A stretch of DNA of 64,000 nucleotides from Bremia lactucae (lineage: Eukaryota; Oomycota; Peronosporomycetes; Peronosporales; Peronosporaceae). The first letter of the stretch is position 1, and every line of letters starts with the position of its first letter. Location of the stretch: positions 305,415-369,414 of the forward strand of contig NW_027152195.1 in NCBI RefSeq assembly GCF_004359215.1, written 5' to 3'. The position numbers and the translations under genes were made by a program. This document shows, piece after piece, positions 20,621 to 33,200 of the stretch. The notes under the pieces are model-generated. The model did not search any database. It was not told the DNA's origin and saw nothing but the letters and a program-made list of their open reading frames with translations.

Positions 20621-23080
20621 ATGGTCAAAGCGCCCAAGGCCAAGAAGGCTGCGCTTCACTACCAGCCCTACCAAGCTAACATCGTACGTATCTTCAATGA
20701 AATAAGCATGTTCGTAAGGCTCTGATGTTTGTTTTGTTATCCTGCAGAGTAGTGAGAGTGATGAGCCGTCAATGGACCTTGGCATGACGGACATTCCTCT
20801 CCAGCTGGATCCAGTACTTTCGTAAGTCGTACTAGTCCAAGGACAATGCTGAGCTTCGACTATCGCTTTTTGCTTAATGTAATGTCATATTCTTTTAGAG
20901 GCCTGTCATCCAATATGAGCCGTAATTTGTGGGAAGATTGGAATGAAGGTGACGCAAGTTTCGATGTGAAATTTAACATGTTGACCGACAAAGTCGATAC
21001 TGCCAGTTCATCCGAAATTATGACTGATTTACATTCAAGCATCGGTTCTGGCTACGAGCAGCAACAAAGCGTATCGAACAGTACAATGCACCTGAACTTC
21101 TCGCCCAATTCTGAAAGCTCAGCATTTAGCACGACCGATGTCGCAGGAAAGCCTAGGCTGAACATTCAGCGGTCGCTAAGCGAAGAAATTGTCAACATGC
21201 TGGATGAAAACAACGAAGCGGCACTTTCTAAGCAGTTAGATGGAAATCAACGCGGTATTGCGCCCTCGCAGAGTTTAATGTTCAATGCAGACAGAATGAC
21301 CGCCCAGCATCAAAAGCTTCAGTCACAATATCAGCCGCATTCAAACACCCAATATTGGCAACAGTACCAACAGCAGTTACAATTACAGCAACAATTTCAG
21401 CAACAACAGCACATTCAGAGAGAAGCTTCAGACTTACACGTTGCTAACTGGATGAATAGCTTTGGCGTCAACCAAATTACTGCAGCTACGAATCCTGCAG
21501 CATCTACTAAATCGAGCGACCCATCCACTCACCGTGTTTTGCCAAACTCTGCAAATTATGACTATGCAGAAGCTGAAAAGATGGCAGCTGTTAAATCCAC
21601 CTCCTTCTCTTTCTCTCAGCAAAGTACAAGCTCCAACGGTGAGAGTAAAAAAGCCGTCGCCTCTGGACCAAAAACTAGCAGTGGTGGTCTCGCGTGCGGA
21701 AACGCCACAATTAAGACTAGCAATGCTGCCATCAACAATTCCTACATAAATATGACCTATCCACCACAGCATACAAATGGGCTAGGTCCACAAGGAATGA
21801 TGATAAATCCATTTTTAATGTTTCCTATGATGGGTCCACAAGCGATGAACATGATGGGAATGCCTATCCAAATGCCTATGGGAATAAATGTCAATGCTAT
21901 GAATTCTATGAATGGTGCAAATGCCATGAACAATGCGAGTGGCTTGACTGGTATGAACTATACGAACGGTATGCATGATTTAAGCGGAACGCCACTTTCA
22001 ATGCATTTGCAATTGCAGATGCAATTCCAAATGCAAATGGCACAAATGGCACAGATGAATGGAATGGGCTTGCATGGAATGTCAATGCCTTCAGGATTCG
22101 CAAATCTGCCCATGAGTCTGAACATGCAAATACCTTTGAATGTGCAGCATCAGATTAATCCTCAGAGTGGATTGGCAAATGACGCGAATACTACTTCTGA
22201 GTACTCGATGGGAATGTTTTCAACGGAGGGTAAATTGCCAAAACCTAATGGAGCTAATGAGGCTTTCGGAGGAGGATCTGGCTTTGTGAGCATTGCTAAG
22301 AAACCAGACGAGCCTGGAGTAAGTAGTATATTAAAATCGCTTATGACAGAAGAAGCCAAAAAGAAAGAAAAAAAGCTTGAGCGCAATCGAGACTCGGCTC
22401 GAGAAAGCCGCAAAAAGCAGCAAACCTACGTCGAGACGCTGGAAAACGGCATTAAGCGCCTGCAAATTAATCGTGAATTTGTCCGCTCGTATCAGTGGGG
22501 AATTAGTAGTCCAGGCTTCAGCTTTTTAACGTGCCCGAATTCTTTGCAGATGATTGATTGGAAGAATCGCATTAACGTAGTGACAGGTCAGACAGAGGCT
22601 TTTGCGAGTATTCAGAATCCCGCGAACTTTTGGTCTCTGATGCAGCTGAATCGACAGCGCCGAACTCTTGCGATGCAGCACGAAGATCGAGAGCGAGCGG
22701 TATGGAAATGCTTTGTATATGTGGGGCGGCAGTTGAATGGACTGCGCACTCGAGTTCTACAAATGCAAATGCTGCGTTCTTTATCTCAAAGTGCGTTGAC
22801 ACAAGAATTAGAAATGCTATTAAATTTATCAGCCGATCAGAAGTTTCACCTTCAAAGCCAAGCTCATCAAATTTTCAATCAAGAGGTTATGGAGCTTACG
22901 AAGCTATTTAAGATTTTTTTTGTGCTACGAAATGAAGCTCTTCGACTAAATATGGTGTCACCATTCTTGGAGGCCTACTTTCGCGAGGTTTGCTCATTTG
23001 ACCAGCTGCAAAAGCTTTTACAGTGGACAGAAACTCATCGTAGTATTATTTTGGAGGAGATTTCGCTGGATGAAACCTAA
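20621..23080 (+). CDS. bZIP transcription factor, Gln- and Met/Asn/Gly-rich
   Basis: A nuclear DNA-binding regulator. My model has three exons: 20621-20683, 20748-20821 and 20899-23080, giving 772 residues. Introns of 64 bp (gtacgt...ctgcag) and 77 bp (gtaagt...ttttag) keep the frame. The first ATG at 20621 is chosen because no in-frame ATG lies between it and the upstream stop. A Gln-rich stretch lies at about 180-225 and a Met/Asn/Gly-rich stretch at about 350-460, typical of activation regions. The basic region LERNRDSARESRKK has the invariant Asn542 and Arg550. Leucines follow at 560 and 567, so the zipper is short. The C-terminal 190 residues form a predicted helical domain (QLNRQRRTLAMQ to LLQWTETHRS) that I do not recognise by name; oomycete bZIPs often carry long extensions. 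Targets are unknown. Confidence 0.88.
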
Positions 23081-24109
23081 AAATACCGATTTGTCGTCAA
23101 TGTTATGAAGAATAGAATGGTATCGTAACGTCTTGCAAGATTTCTCAGCACATATGTATGTTGTGCAGTTTGCGCTATTTATTTTAGGTGATAAGAAGTT
23201 TCTTATTGTTGTTTAGGATCGACGATACGTTGATGTTGCCTAGTATAAGCCTACGAAGAATATCACAAGGTTGAAGAATGTTTGGATAGAAATAGTAGAA
23301 AGCGCTGGGTCTATAACTTAAACTCAAAATGAATCGGATTGAATTAATATGGAAGCCTCTAGCGAGTAGGTCAGACCTAATCAGGCTGATTTACTTTGTA
23401 GTGATTTATTGGAGAAACCCATAGAGAACCGAAGAGCCAATCTGTGCGTTCGCAAGGTGACAACTACATACGACGCCAAGACTTCAGCTATTCCATATAA
23501 AAGAATAGCTAGTGGTGACGCAGAGAGAGATTGAGCGATGTGAGTGATATAATTGACTTGCGAGAGAGACACATCGCTGATGTTTGACCATTAGAAGGCG
23601 TTGCGTGGCCGCAAATAAACATACCTTAAAAAGCTGGTAGTAAGTAATACACTAACGCTGCCTGAAAATACTAAGGCGATAGGGTAAAACTTGGAAATGA
23701 ATAAAATGAAAAAGAGATAAGATGATTATATACAAACGGGGTGAACGAGATAGGTTTATTTCCATTTTTAAGTCTAACAATGACGAATGAGCTAGGATTC
23801 ATTGGAAATCTTCGTGAAATGACCCAAGAGTACAGTGTCAATAAAAATTGTAAATGATATTCTCGATGTTCAAGCGTGCACCACGGTCGCCTCTTAGCGA
23901 ACGAGGGTAAAAAAAACGCTTCAGCTAATTAGGAGTACGTTGCCAAAGCAAACATAATTGACAGCAGGCGGAACGCGTAATTTTTTTTGAACATTGGATA
24001 TCACTGCGAAAATGAGTTACTAAGGATACCCAGAACACATTCCAGAATATATATATAATAATCCGATTCTAAATGGTCATGCATAAATTTGTTGTGAACA
24101 GACTGTTTA
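23081..24109. other. Intergenic region after the bZIP gene; no gene seen
   Basis: A+T-rich sequence with only short frames and no LTR or pol similarity noticed. It ends at the solo LTR. Confidence 0.5.
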
Positions 24110-24563
24110 TGCAACAGGGTGTATCGTTACGTGAAATTAACACTTATAAGGTTGATAATTAATATATTATCTAAAAGGCAGATAATATTTGGAGGATATT
24201 ACTTTATGTAGTAATGTTCAGAATTCTTATCCATAAATAGGTCTAGACCATTATATCTATTAATTCCGCAGACTAATCAGCTGTAGAGATAAACAAAGAG
24301 AGATACAGATAAGATAAAGATAAGAATTCAATTACATTTTTAGTATTAGATTATAATTAAGTTAGCATTTACAAGATAGAAAGAGAGACACTTAATTATA
24401 TTAATACAGTTTTCATTTAACTCACTTTAAGCTAGTTACCTTAAAGAGACGTCTTTTTCTGCACGTACTAGTGTACGTGAGATAACGTAAGGCACCACTC
24501 GCAACTGAAGCAGTGCGAAGTGGACTTGTACTGAAGCAGTACAAGTCGTAGTGCCGCGTTACA
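24110..24563 (+). repeat. Family A solo LTR with near-perfect target duplication
   Basis: The LTR is 454 bp, colinear with 146-596, with ends TGCAACAGGG and CCGCGTTACA. The flanks are gttta (24105-24109) and gtcta (24564-24568), four of five bases alike. No internal element sequence adjoins, so this is the product of recombination between two LTRs. Confidence 0.85.
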
Positions 24564-25369
24564 GTCTATTTACCCGTTATGAGTAGTTACAAATTTAGTT
24601 CATAAAAGTGCAAAATAAAGACTTGTTAATTAAGTTTAGGGAACCGTTAGTCTTCCATCAGTATCTGGTAAAATCCAAGCTAGAGACGTCTCGCTTGACT
24701 TGCTGCAAACGAAGCATTTGCACACTTCCCAACTTCTTGCGTAGCCGAATTTACGTCAAACAGGTACTGAATTAGCACAGCCGAGCTGCTTGTGGCAGAG
24801 TGACGTGCGGATGGAAGGGGGCCAAGACAGTCAAGGCTGTGGCGCTTAGATTCGATACCTCATTAAGGAAATTTCTGATCATTTTATTTCAAACAAAGTG
24901 GAAGCAAAAACGATGCTTCGTTTGAGAAGTAGGTCCATTAGGCCCGTCGCCTAGCAACATCTGGTCTCTTAAAGACTCTGCCAATGCAATTTACGTTCGT
25001 TTGGATTGAAAACACCGCTTTGATTTCGAAAAGCTTAATGCCAAAGGCCAGTTACGTCCGGCGTATACTGGCCTGCACTAATAATCCTTCGGTTGATTGG
25101 TGACGGCTATGCTAGTAGAATATGTGACACAACTAGAAAATTTGACATCGGAAGGTATATGATTGGCTAATTTTATGCATGAATATTGCAAACGTAGCCG
25201 AGCACGATATAATAGCACTGCCCCGTCGCTGCTTATCGACGTCAACTATTGGTGGTCGGCCCTGGCCTTTGCAGGGATGCTAGTGTGCAAAAAATCGTTT
25301 GTCAGGTGGTTGCCAAGACTAAGCAGACCGATCTGCTGTTTTATTCTGATGGCGACGCCTCGTTTCTTG
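24564..25369 (+). mobile_element. Relic of the family C antisense-ORF region
   Basis: From about 24900 to 25110 the sequence matches 41140-41310 in family C (shared words gccaaaggccagttacgt and gttcgtttgga). It is full of stops. The part from 24564 to about 24890 shows no clear similarity, though a minus frame with LGSVQMLRLQQVKRDVS looks coding-like. Everything from 24944 on is repeated at 30235. Confidence 0.5.
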
Positions 25370-25719
25370 TGTAGGCGGGCACGTCGTAATGCGGCCACTC
25401 TCTACTTAGACACACACCCTAGAAAATCGAGGAAGCGGTTTAACCTGCTTCTCTTGCGTGCAAGTGCGGTGGGCGCGTTAGCGACCTCACCCAACTAACT
25501 AAGTGCTCTGGTTAAGTGTCGTCACGGGAGCGGTAATCCGGCTCCTCGTGCGCACTTACCAAGTAGGAAGAAGTTTTTAGACTAATTTATATTTAATCGT
25601 ATCAAATATACTTACCTATTTTTACCAACCAAAATGTCATCTCTATAAATAACACTTAATATGTATTGCGAGCGTATCTTTCTAGATCTCTCGCGTAACG
25701 GATGACGCTAGCCGTCATC
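25370..25719 (-). repeat. Family D partial 3' LTR (element 3)
   Basis: It begins (plus strand) TGTAGGCGGGCACGTC, the reverse complement of the D LTR end, and follows the D LTR to the 21-bp palindrome region near 25700-25720. There it breaks off into antisense-ORF sequence. Confidence 0.8.
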
Positions 25720-25720
25720 G

Positions 25721-27136
25721 CGTCTAATGCCTTAGTCGAAACGCTGACAGCTACTGCTGCTGTCGCGTTAACGGGGCTAAAGGATCCATCCCACTTTAAC
25801 AGTGAGGATGTTGATCCGTCGCTCATTGTCGACTACAAAGAGTCGACACCGTTGCCATCATCTCATAGTAGTGATGCTGACAACGAGCTCATGAGGAAGG
25901 ATGATGGCGCATTATTGCCCATCTAAACTTTTCTCATAGCTCACGACATCGAGACAGCAGCATTTACGAATGCTGTCTCGTCGTCTGCGCTGGAAAGCAC
26001 AGCGACAGGTAATGAAAGCGCTGCCCATAAAGGCGTAGCTCCTTCTCCGTTGGGTATAACCACAACGCCTTATGCTCAGAATATAATCCATAATGGTTCT
26101 GACATTGAGGATTCGGAGCTCAAAGCTCCGCCGACGACACTTGAACGCACTCAGTCGGTGTCACAAGCCAGTCGTTTGAGCGTGGCTATTTGACGGGTGG
26201 CATATCATGATGCCCCCTCCAACTAAATGGCCTCGTTTAAACGGGTCAAGAGCGTCGCTCCTAGAGCGCGCTATTCTAGATGCACCTAATTATCATGGCG
26301 TCTTTAAGCCTTAGAAGGCTCAGGGAAATTCGCTTGGGCGTATTTTTTTCTCGATCCCGGTCGTGTTGCGTTCAAATGAAACGCCCGACCAATATGAGGC
26401 GGAATTCACGCGCCGCATTCATCCGCATTCCGATGCGATGAAACAGCGGTCGCAACGAATTTAATTTCGCCCGCTAGCGTGTGAAAGAAATCATGGGCGG
26501 TACTGTACCCCCTGTTTCTTCTCACAACGCTGCTTCTGCTAGTCCATTTGAGACTAGCGAAGGGGCATCAGGCCTCAGCTGGTGCTCATTTTCATAGGCA
26601 GCCACCAAGCCGGGCACATCAATATGTAGGGTATCGGTCGGTTCCCAAAAGTCAAAATTCTTCGGTAACCTTTCCATTGGACGAGGATCTCATCATTTTG
26701 CCTCACGGAGCGGTTGGCAAGCAACCTTCCAACAAGGAAGCGTTGATTCCCACCCGCATCCATTTGTGCAGGCGGTGCCTGATAGGAGTGGCGATCTCGC
26801 CCAGCTAATCGCGGCTGCCTTACCTTCGTCTGTTCAGTCACAGGCGTTTAGCGCTGCTGAACGACGTATTGCGGATGTCGAGGGTCAAGTCTCACGACTA
26901 CCTCGGATCTCGCTGATGTCCGGGCGAAGGCTCGTCAGGGTTATGAACGCCTGAAGACTCGCTTGGACTTCTTTGAAAGAATAATGCTGAGGGATCCGCG
27001 TTACTCGCGTGATGTCCCTCGCTCTCCAAGTCATGTTCGTGGTGGGAGGCATCAATCCGATAGCTTTTCGCCTTCACCGCCCCTTTCACCCGAACGACGC
27101 TCGACTCACAGTCGGCGTCACCATCGGTCTCCTTAG
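25721..27136 (+). pseudogene. Antisense ORF of family D, element 3
   Basis: The frame runs plus, opposite to pol. The N-terminal basic part is lost in the LTR deletion. Visible are LTGLKDPSHFNSEDVD, SSHSSDADNELMRK, VSSSALEST, the PDQYEAEF and EIMGG blocks, AERRIADVEGQVSRL with the following coiled coil RQGYERLKTRLDFF, and the tail SPSPPLSPERRSTHSRR with a stop at 27134-27136. Several stops and shifts break it (for example after 25925 and near 26315). Its 3' half is antisense to the chromodomain (pol stop at 26522) and linker. No known domain is recognised. Confidence 0.55.
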
Positions 27137-30100
27137 ACGGACGGGGATATGTGACCTCATTTGGGTCTACATACCGTTTCAGACGACCCACGTAAAATAC
27201 AGGGTGCGTCTTCATACACGGGGGAAGAGTGAGCCTATAATTTAGGTCTCCAACCTCTTCTACCACCGTAAAGAGCCCAATGAAACGCGGCAACAACTTC
27301 GTGGTACCTCCAGGTAGTACATAAATTTCATTTTTAGGTAGGGTAGCAGTACTTAATCGTACTTTTTCACCCACTCGAAAGCGTTCATAATTTTGCGACC
27401 AATTCGGTCCGCATATTATTTTTGCTTGTCCTATGCGCTTGCAATTGCGTCACGAACTTTACGTGCGATGGCTAATCGCTCATCCACGAAGCGTTGAGCC
27501 TCGCTCACACTTTTAGCATCAAACTCGCCTGTGATACCGCCGAGAGGTCGGTCACAAGGCGTAGTTTAATTGATCACTGCTAAACCACTAGGGCAAGTTT
27601 CGGTCGTTGAGATGATACCCTCATGGGTCATCGTCATATTGACGAAACTATGTCCCTCTTTCGCACCGAGCATAGTGAGGGACCCTCCCCCACTAAGACT
27701 CGGGCTGCGCGCAAATGAGACTGGCATCCGAGGATGGTGCAGTCCGTTTAAATAAAACGGTGTCCCACCCGTATTGGCTTGGACACTGTTATTTACAGCG
27801 GGCTCCACAAAGTACAACTGCTTGCTCCACTCTTTGGAAGTTGCTATAGTGCGTAAGACATCAGCCACGACTCGATTGACAAGTTCGGTTTGTACATCGG
27901 TCTGGGGATGATCTGCGCTCGACATGTGAAGCTTGCTACCTAGCAGCTCACACACATGTCGCCAAAAACCAGACGGTAAAACGTGGATCCCAGTCCGATA
28001 CTATGGACTCTGGCTTCCCGTGTAGTCGTTAGACATGATCCAGGGACAAGAGCGCTGCCTTCTTGCCTGAAATCGATGTTTTACATGGTGCTTAATGCAC
28101 TATTTTGCTCAGTCTGTATACAAAGACGACTAGCCCTGTCCGACCCTTATGATCGGGCGGCATGCCAAACATGAAGTCCAGACTTACTGACTTCCAACAG
28201 TTGGTTGTTATCGGTAGCGGCTTCAGTGGCGCACTGCTGGACGGTGCAGGCTTAATGCGCTGACACTGTTCGCAAGATCGAATATAGTTGGCCACCCATC
28301 TATATAGGTGTGGCCACCAAAATTCCTCTGACACTCGTAAGAATGTCTTTTCACGGCCCAGATGCCCACTAGATGGCGCATCATGGAGCTCGTGAAGGAT
28401 CATCAGCTTGAGATCTGTGTCACGAGGCACAAAGATTCTCAAGGGATCCCAAGGTGACAGCTGATGCCATAAAGGCCATCGCTGTAGCTAAAGCGATATA
28501 GCTTAGCTTTCAGGTGTGACGGAAGACAAAAATCTTTCGTCCACCGAAATGATCCAACAGCAGGCGACAGTGGTCGTCCTGACTGTAGCTCTCTTTTATT
28601 CCAGAGGCCAATGAGCTCGTCACGTGGTATGCCTTCATGGCTGCCAACGTTGGCGGCTGCAATTGTGTTTTGCTCTAGACACACTTTCCTGGTAACTTAC
28701 CATAAAAGCTGGTCTGCGCAATACAGCGTCAGCCAAGACATTCGACTTACTCGGCTTTTGAAATTAAATTCAGAGAAGAATGTAAGCCATCTTGTCATTC
28801 AGGCGAGCGGTTCGGTGAGTTTGTTGCGGTCCGTAGTGATACGTGATCCGTATTAACCACAAATGGTCTCCTTTAAATCCAACGCGGAAAAGATAGTTGA
28901 CTTTCCCACGGAGTTCAACAAAATATCTTTCCGCAGGATTAGTGTTTGCGCCGGTATGGTCGTCGTGTTCAGCTTATTGTAAGCGTGAACCAGGCGCCAT
29001 CTACAAAAGATCGGGCTGCAGTGAGGCGACTTGCTCTCACGTACATGTCCCGCTTGTCGAGGACTCGTCGATAATCGACTTGTTCTTTTGACAACGGCCA
29101 TTGCCTGGTCACACAATACTTGGTGCCAGGATCCAAATCAATTTCGTGCCTGATGCTCTATCTGTTCGTAGGCGGCCCGGCACTTCTTCTGGGATACATC
29201 GCGATGTTTCCACAGAACCTCAAAGAACGGACTGTCTCTTAAGGCATCCCAGCCTTGAGCAGCGAACCGTTTCTTTTTGTCCATTTCTAGGACGCTCTCG
29301 CCCATTGTGGACGACGAGCAACAGTCCACCAAGATCACTTCTGGAACTGGTGTGACTATTTCGTGAATCTATCCTTCCTTTGATTCGGCAGAGAACAGAT
29401 CCCACGACATCTCCGGGAGATTTACTATCTCCTCGGCAGATTTACTATCTTCTCGGCAGATTTACTATTTCCTCGGCAGATTTAAAGACTTACCGAAGCA
29501 CCTCACTGAGGATGCCTCCGCATTTTTGTCTTTGACGACATCGAACACCTCGTTCGAAGGCCCGTCCTCTTTAATAGGAACTGATCCAAAGGTCACTCGT
29601 TTAGACGAGCCTCGATGAATTTATCTATCCGGTATTCGTTCTTCGAACACCACGACCATTAACTAGGAAGCGGGTGCCGTTGCTCTCCTGGCCAACGCGC
29701 CCCTTCCAAACGGACCAGGCTCTAGGCACTGTGTCGATTAATGCGACGCTTGTCTTCCTGTCAGCTCGCTGTCTACTGCCACAGGCTCTCGGCTCTCTGG
29801 GACACATGGCTACTTGTCATTGCCCATCTCACTAACCCAGTCTACACGAGCTGGGTAGACATTCATGATGTTTGACATCCTGTCAACGCACCCTTAACTG
29901 TGGTCACTCGGCATCAGTTGCATAAGCCTCTCGCAGGAGCACATCCTTTCTGGTGTCCTGCATAGAGTTCGCAACTGTGCGTGTACGCCAGTCTACCCCA
30001 TGGTTGGTGTTTTGCCAACCATGGCATGCCAAGGAATAGGTCATACGGACTCTCCATACCTAGCTCTGTAAATTTCTCTTTACAAGAGATGTCACTAAAG

Positions 30101-30233
30101 CTAAAGGCGAGTTCTACCTGAACTCCCTCAGACTTAACGAGCGCGCCGTTCGCCAAACAAACGGTCGCCTCTTCTCGCTTGCCATCCTGGCAAAGCGACT
30201 CAAACATCGCCGGTCTCTTTCTTAGAGCCGCGA
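26522..30233 (-). pseudogene. Family D pol, broken (element 3)
   Basis: The protease C-terminal part (MESPYDLFLGMPW) lies near 30000-30060. The reverse transcriptase start (PSRL-type region) is near 29150. After FSALDLK (about 28880) the frame jumps to the RNase H end, so the YFDD active site is deleted. The integrase zinc region is intact in pattern (HELHDAPSSGHLG ... CEQCQ at 28250-28400). The catalytic part has SLDFMFGMPPDH, and later TDVQTELVNR where TDGQTERVNR is usual. GPY/F lies at 27200-27374, then a linker and a decayed chromodomain (FLVGRLL, VQWKGY) near 26700-26760, with a stop at 26522. It is not functional. Confidence 0.85.
29421..29484. repeat. 20-bp tandem repeat, three units, between protease and RT
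   Basis: Units of tttactatctcctcggcaga repeat three times. The same place has two units in element 4 (34712-34753) and about two in element 1 (3271-3318). Confidence 0.75.
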
Positions 30234-30234
30234 N
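30234..30234. other. Single N: contig join
   Basis: One undefined base separates the element 3 protease (ending in gccgcga) from sequence that restarts as an exact repeat of 24944 onward. It marks an assembly join and not biology. Confidence 0.9.
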
Positions 30235-33200
30235 CCGTCGCCTAGCAACATCTGGTCTCTTAAAGACTCTGCCAATGCAATTTACGTTCGTTTGGATTGA
30301 AAACACCGCTTTGATTTCGAAAAGCTTAATGCCAAAGGCCAGTTACGTCCGGCGTATACTGGCCTGCACTAATAATCCTTCGGTTGATTGGTGACGGCTA
30401 TGCTAGTAGAATATGTGACACAACTAGAAAATTTGACATCGGAAGGTATATGATTGGCTAATTTTATGCATGAATATTGCAAACGTAGCCGAGCACGATA
30501 TAATAGCACTGCCCCGTCGCTGCTTATCGACGTCAACTATTGGTGGTCGGCCCTGGCCTTTGCAGGGATGCTAGTGTGCAAAAAATCGTTTGTCAGGTGG
30601 TTGCCAAGACTAAGCAGACCGATCTGCTGTTTTATTCTGATGGCGACGCCTCGTTTCTTGTGTAGGCGGGCACGTCGTAATGCGGCCACTCTCTACTTAG
30701 ACACACACCCTAGAAAATCGAGGAAGCGGTTTAACCTGCTTCTCTTGCGTGCAAGTGCGGTGGGCGCGTTAGCGACCTCACCCAACTAACTAAGTGCTCT
30801 GGTTAAGTGTCGTCACGGGAGCGGTAATCCGGCTCCTCGTGCGCACTTACCAAGTAGGAAGAAGTTTTTAGACTAATTTATATTTAATCGTATCAAATAT
30901 ACTTACCTATTTTTACCAACCAAAATGTCATCTCTATAAATAACACTTAATATGTATTGCGAGCGTATCTTTCTAGATCTCTCGCGTAACGGATGACGCT
31001 AGCCGTCATCGCGTCTAATGCCTTAGTCGAAACGCTGACAGCTACTGCTGCTGTCGCGTTAACGGGGCTAAAGGATCCATCCCACTTTAACAGTGAGGAT
31101 GTTGATCCGTCGCTCATTGTCGACTACAAAGAGTCGACACCGTTGCCATCATCTCATAGTAGTGATGCTGACAACGAGCTCATGAGGAAGGATGATGGCG
31201 CATTATTGCCCATCTAAACTTTTCTCATAGCTCACGACATCGAGACAGCAGCATTTACGAATGCTGTCTCGTCGTCTGCGCTGGAAAGCACAGCGACAGG
31301 TAATGAAAGCGCTGCCCATAAAGGCGTAGCTCCTTCTCCGTTGGGTATAACCACAACGCCTTATGCTCAGAATATAATCCATAATGGTTCTGACATTGAG
31401 GATTCGGAGCTCAAAGCTCCGCCGACGACACTTGAACGCACTCAGTCGGTGTCACAAGCCAGTCGTTTGAGCGTGGCTATTTGACGGGTGGCATATCATG
31501 ATGCCCCCTCCAACTAAATGGCCTCGTTTAAACGGGTCAAGAGCGTCGCTCCTAGAGCGCGCTATTCTAGATGCACCTAATTATCATGGCGTCTTTAAGC
31601 CTTAGAAGGCTCAGGGAAATTCGCTTGGGCGTATTTTTTTCTCGATCCCGGTCGTGTTGCGTTCAAATGAAACGCCCGACCAATATGAGGCGGAATTCAC
31701 GCGCCGCATTCATCCGCATTCCGATGCGATGAAACAGCGGTCGCAACGAATTTAATTTCGCCCGCTAGCGTGTGAAAGAAATCATGGGCGGTACTGTACC
31801 CCCTGTTTCTTCTCACAACGCTGCTTCTGCTAGTCCATTTGAGACTAGCGAAGGGGCATCAGGCCTCAGCTGGTGCTCATTTTCATAGGCAGCCACCAAG
31901 CCGGGCACATCAATATGTAGGGTATCGGTCGGTTCCCAAAAGTCAAAATTCTTCGGTAACCTTTCCATTGGACGAGGATCTCATCATTTTGCCTCACGGA
32001 GCGGTTGGCAAGCAACCTTCCAACAAGGAAGCGTTGATTCCCACCCGCATCCATTTGTGCAGGCGGTGCCTGATAGGAGTGGCGATCTCGCCCAGCTAAT
32101 CGCGGCTGCCTTACCTTCGTCTGTTCAGTCACAGGCGTTTAGCGCTGCTGAACGACGTATTGCGGATGTCGAGGGTCAAGTCTCACGACTACCTCGGATC
32201 TCGCTGATGTCCGGGCGAAGGCTCGTCAGGGTTATGAACGCCTGAAGACTCGCTTGGACTTCTTTGAAAGAATAATGCTGAGGGATCCGCGTTACTCGCG
32301 TGATGTCCCTCGCTCTCCAAGTCATGTTCGTGGTGGGAGGCATCAATCCGATAGCTTTTCGCCTTCACCGCCCCTTTCACCCGAACGACGCTCGACTCAC
32401 AGTCGGCGTCACCATCGGTCTCCTTAGACGGACGGGGATATGTGACCTCATTTGGGTCTACATACCGTTTCAGACGACCCACGTAAAATACAGGGTGCGT
32501 CTTCATACACGGGGGAAGAGTGAGCCTATAATTTAGGTCTCCAACCTCTTCTACCACCGTAAAGAGCCCAATGAAACGCGGCAACAACTTCGTGGTACCT
32601 CCAGGTAGTACATAAATTTCATTTTTAGGTAGGGTAGCAGTACTTAATCGTACTTTTTCACCCACTCGAAAGCGTTCATAATTTTGCGACCAATTCGGTC
32701 CGCATATTATTTTTGCTTGTCCTATGCGCTTGCAATTGCGTCACGAACTTTACGTGCGATGGCTAATCGCTCATCCACGAAGCGTTGAGCCTCGCTCACA
32801 CTTTTAGCATCAAACTCGCCTGTGATACCGCCGAGAGGTCGGTCACAAGGCGTAGTTTAATTGATCACTGCTAAACCACTAGGGCAAGTTTCGGTCGTTG
32901 AGATGATACCCTCATGGGTCATCGTCATATTGACGAAACTATGTCCCTCTTTCGCACCGAGCATAGTGAGGGACCCTCCCCCACTAAGACTCGGGCTGCG
33001 CGCAAATGAGACTGGCATCCGAGGATGGTGCAGTCCGTTTAAATAAAACGGTGTCCCACCCGTATTGGCTTGGACACTGTTATTTACAGCGGGCTCCACA
33101 AAGTACAACTGCTTGCTCCACTCTTTGGAAGTTGCTATAGTGCGTAAGACATCAGCCACGACTCGATTGACAAGTTCGGTTTGTACATCGGTCTGGGGAT

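Larger units (their letters stand above)
25370..30233 (-). mobile_element. Family D Gypsy element 3 (partial, minus strand)
   Basis: Read on the minus strand from 30233, it contains protease, the reverse transcriptase start, the RNase H end, integrase, GPY/F, linker, chromodomain, the antisense ORF and a partial 3' LTR (25370-25719). Gag and the 5' LTR are missing because the sequence stops at a single N at 30234. The 3' LTR is cut after the gatgacgc palindrome and joins the antisense ORF directly, losing the rest of the LTR and the polypurine tract. The family identity is clear from the LTR and the coding blocks. Confidence 0.85.

Noticed and set aside
21434..22802. Minus frames of 65-112 codons inside the bZIP gene
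   Set aside because: They are shadows of low-complexity coding on the plus strand.
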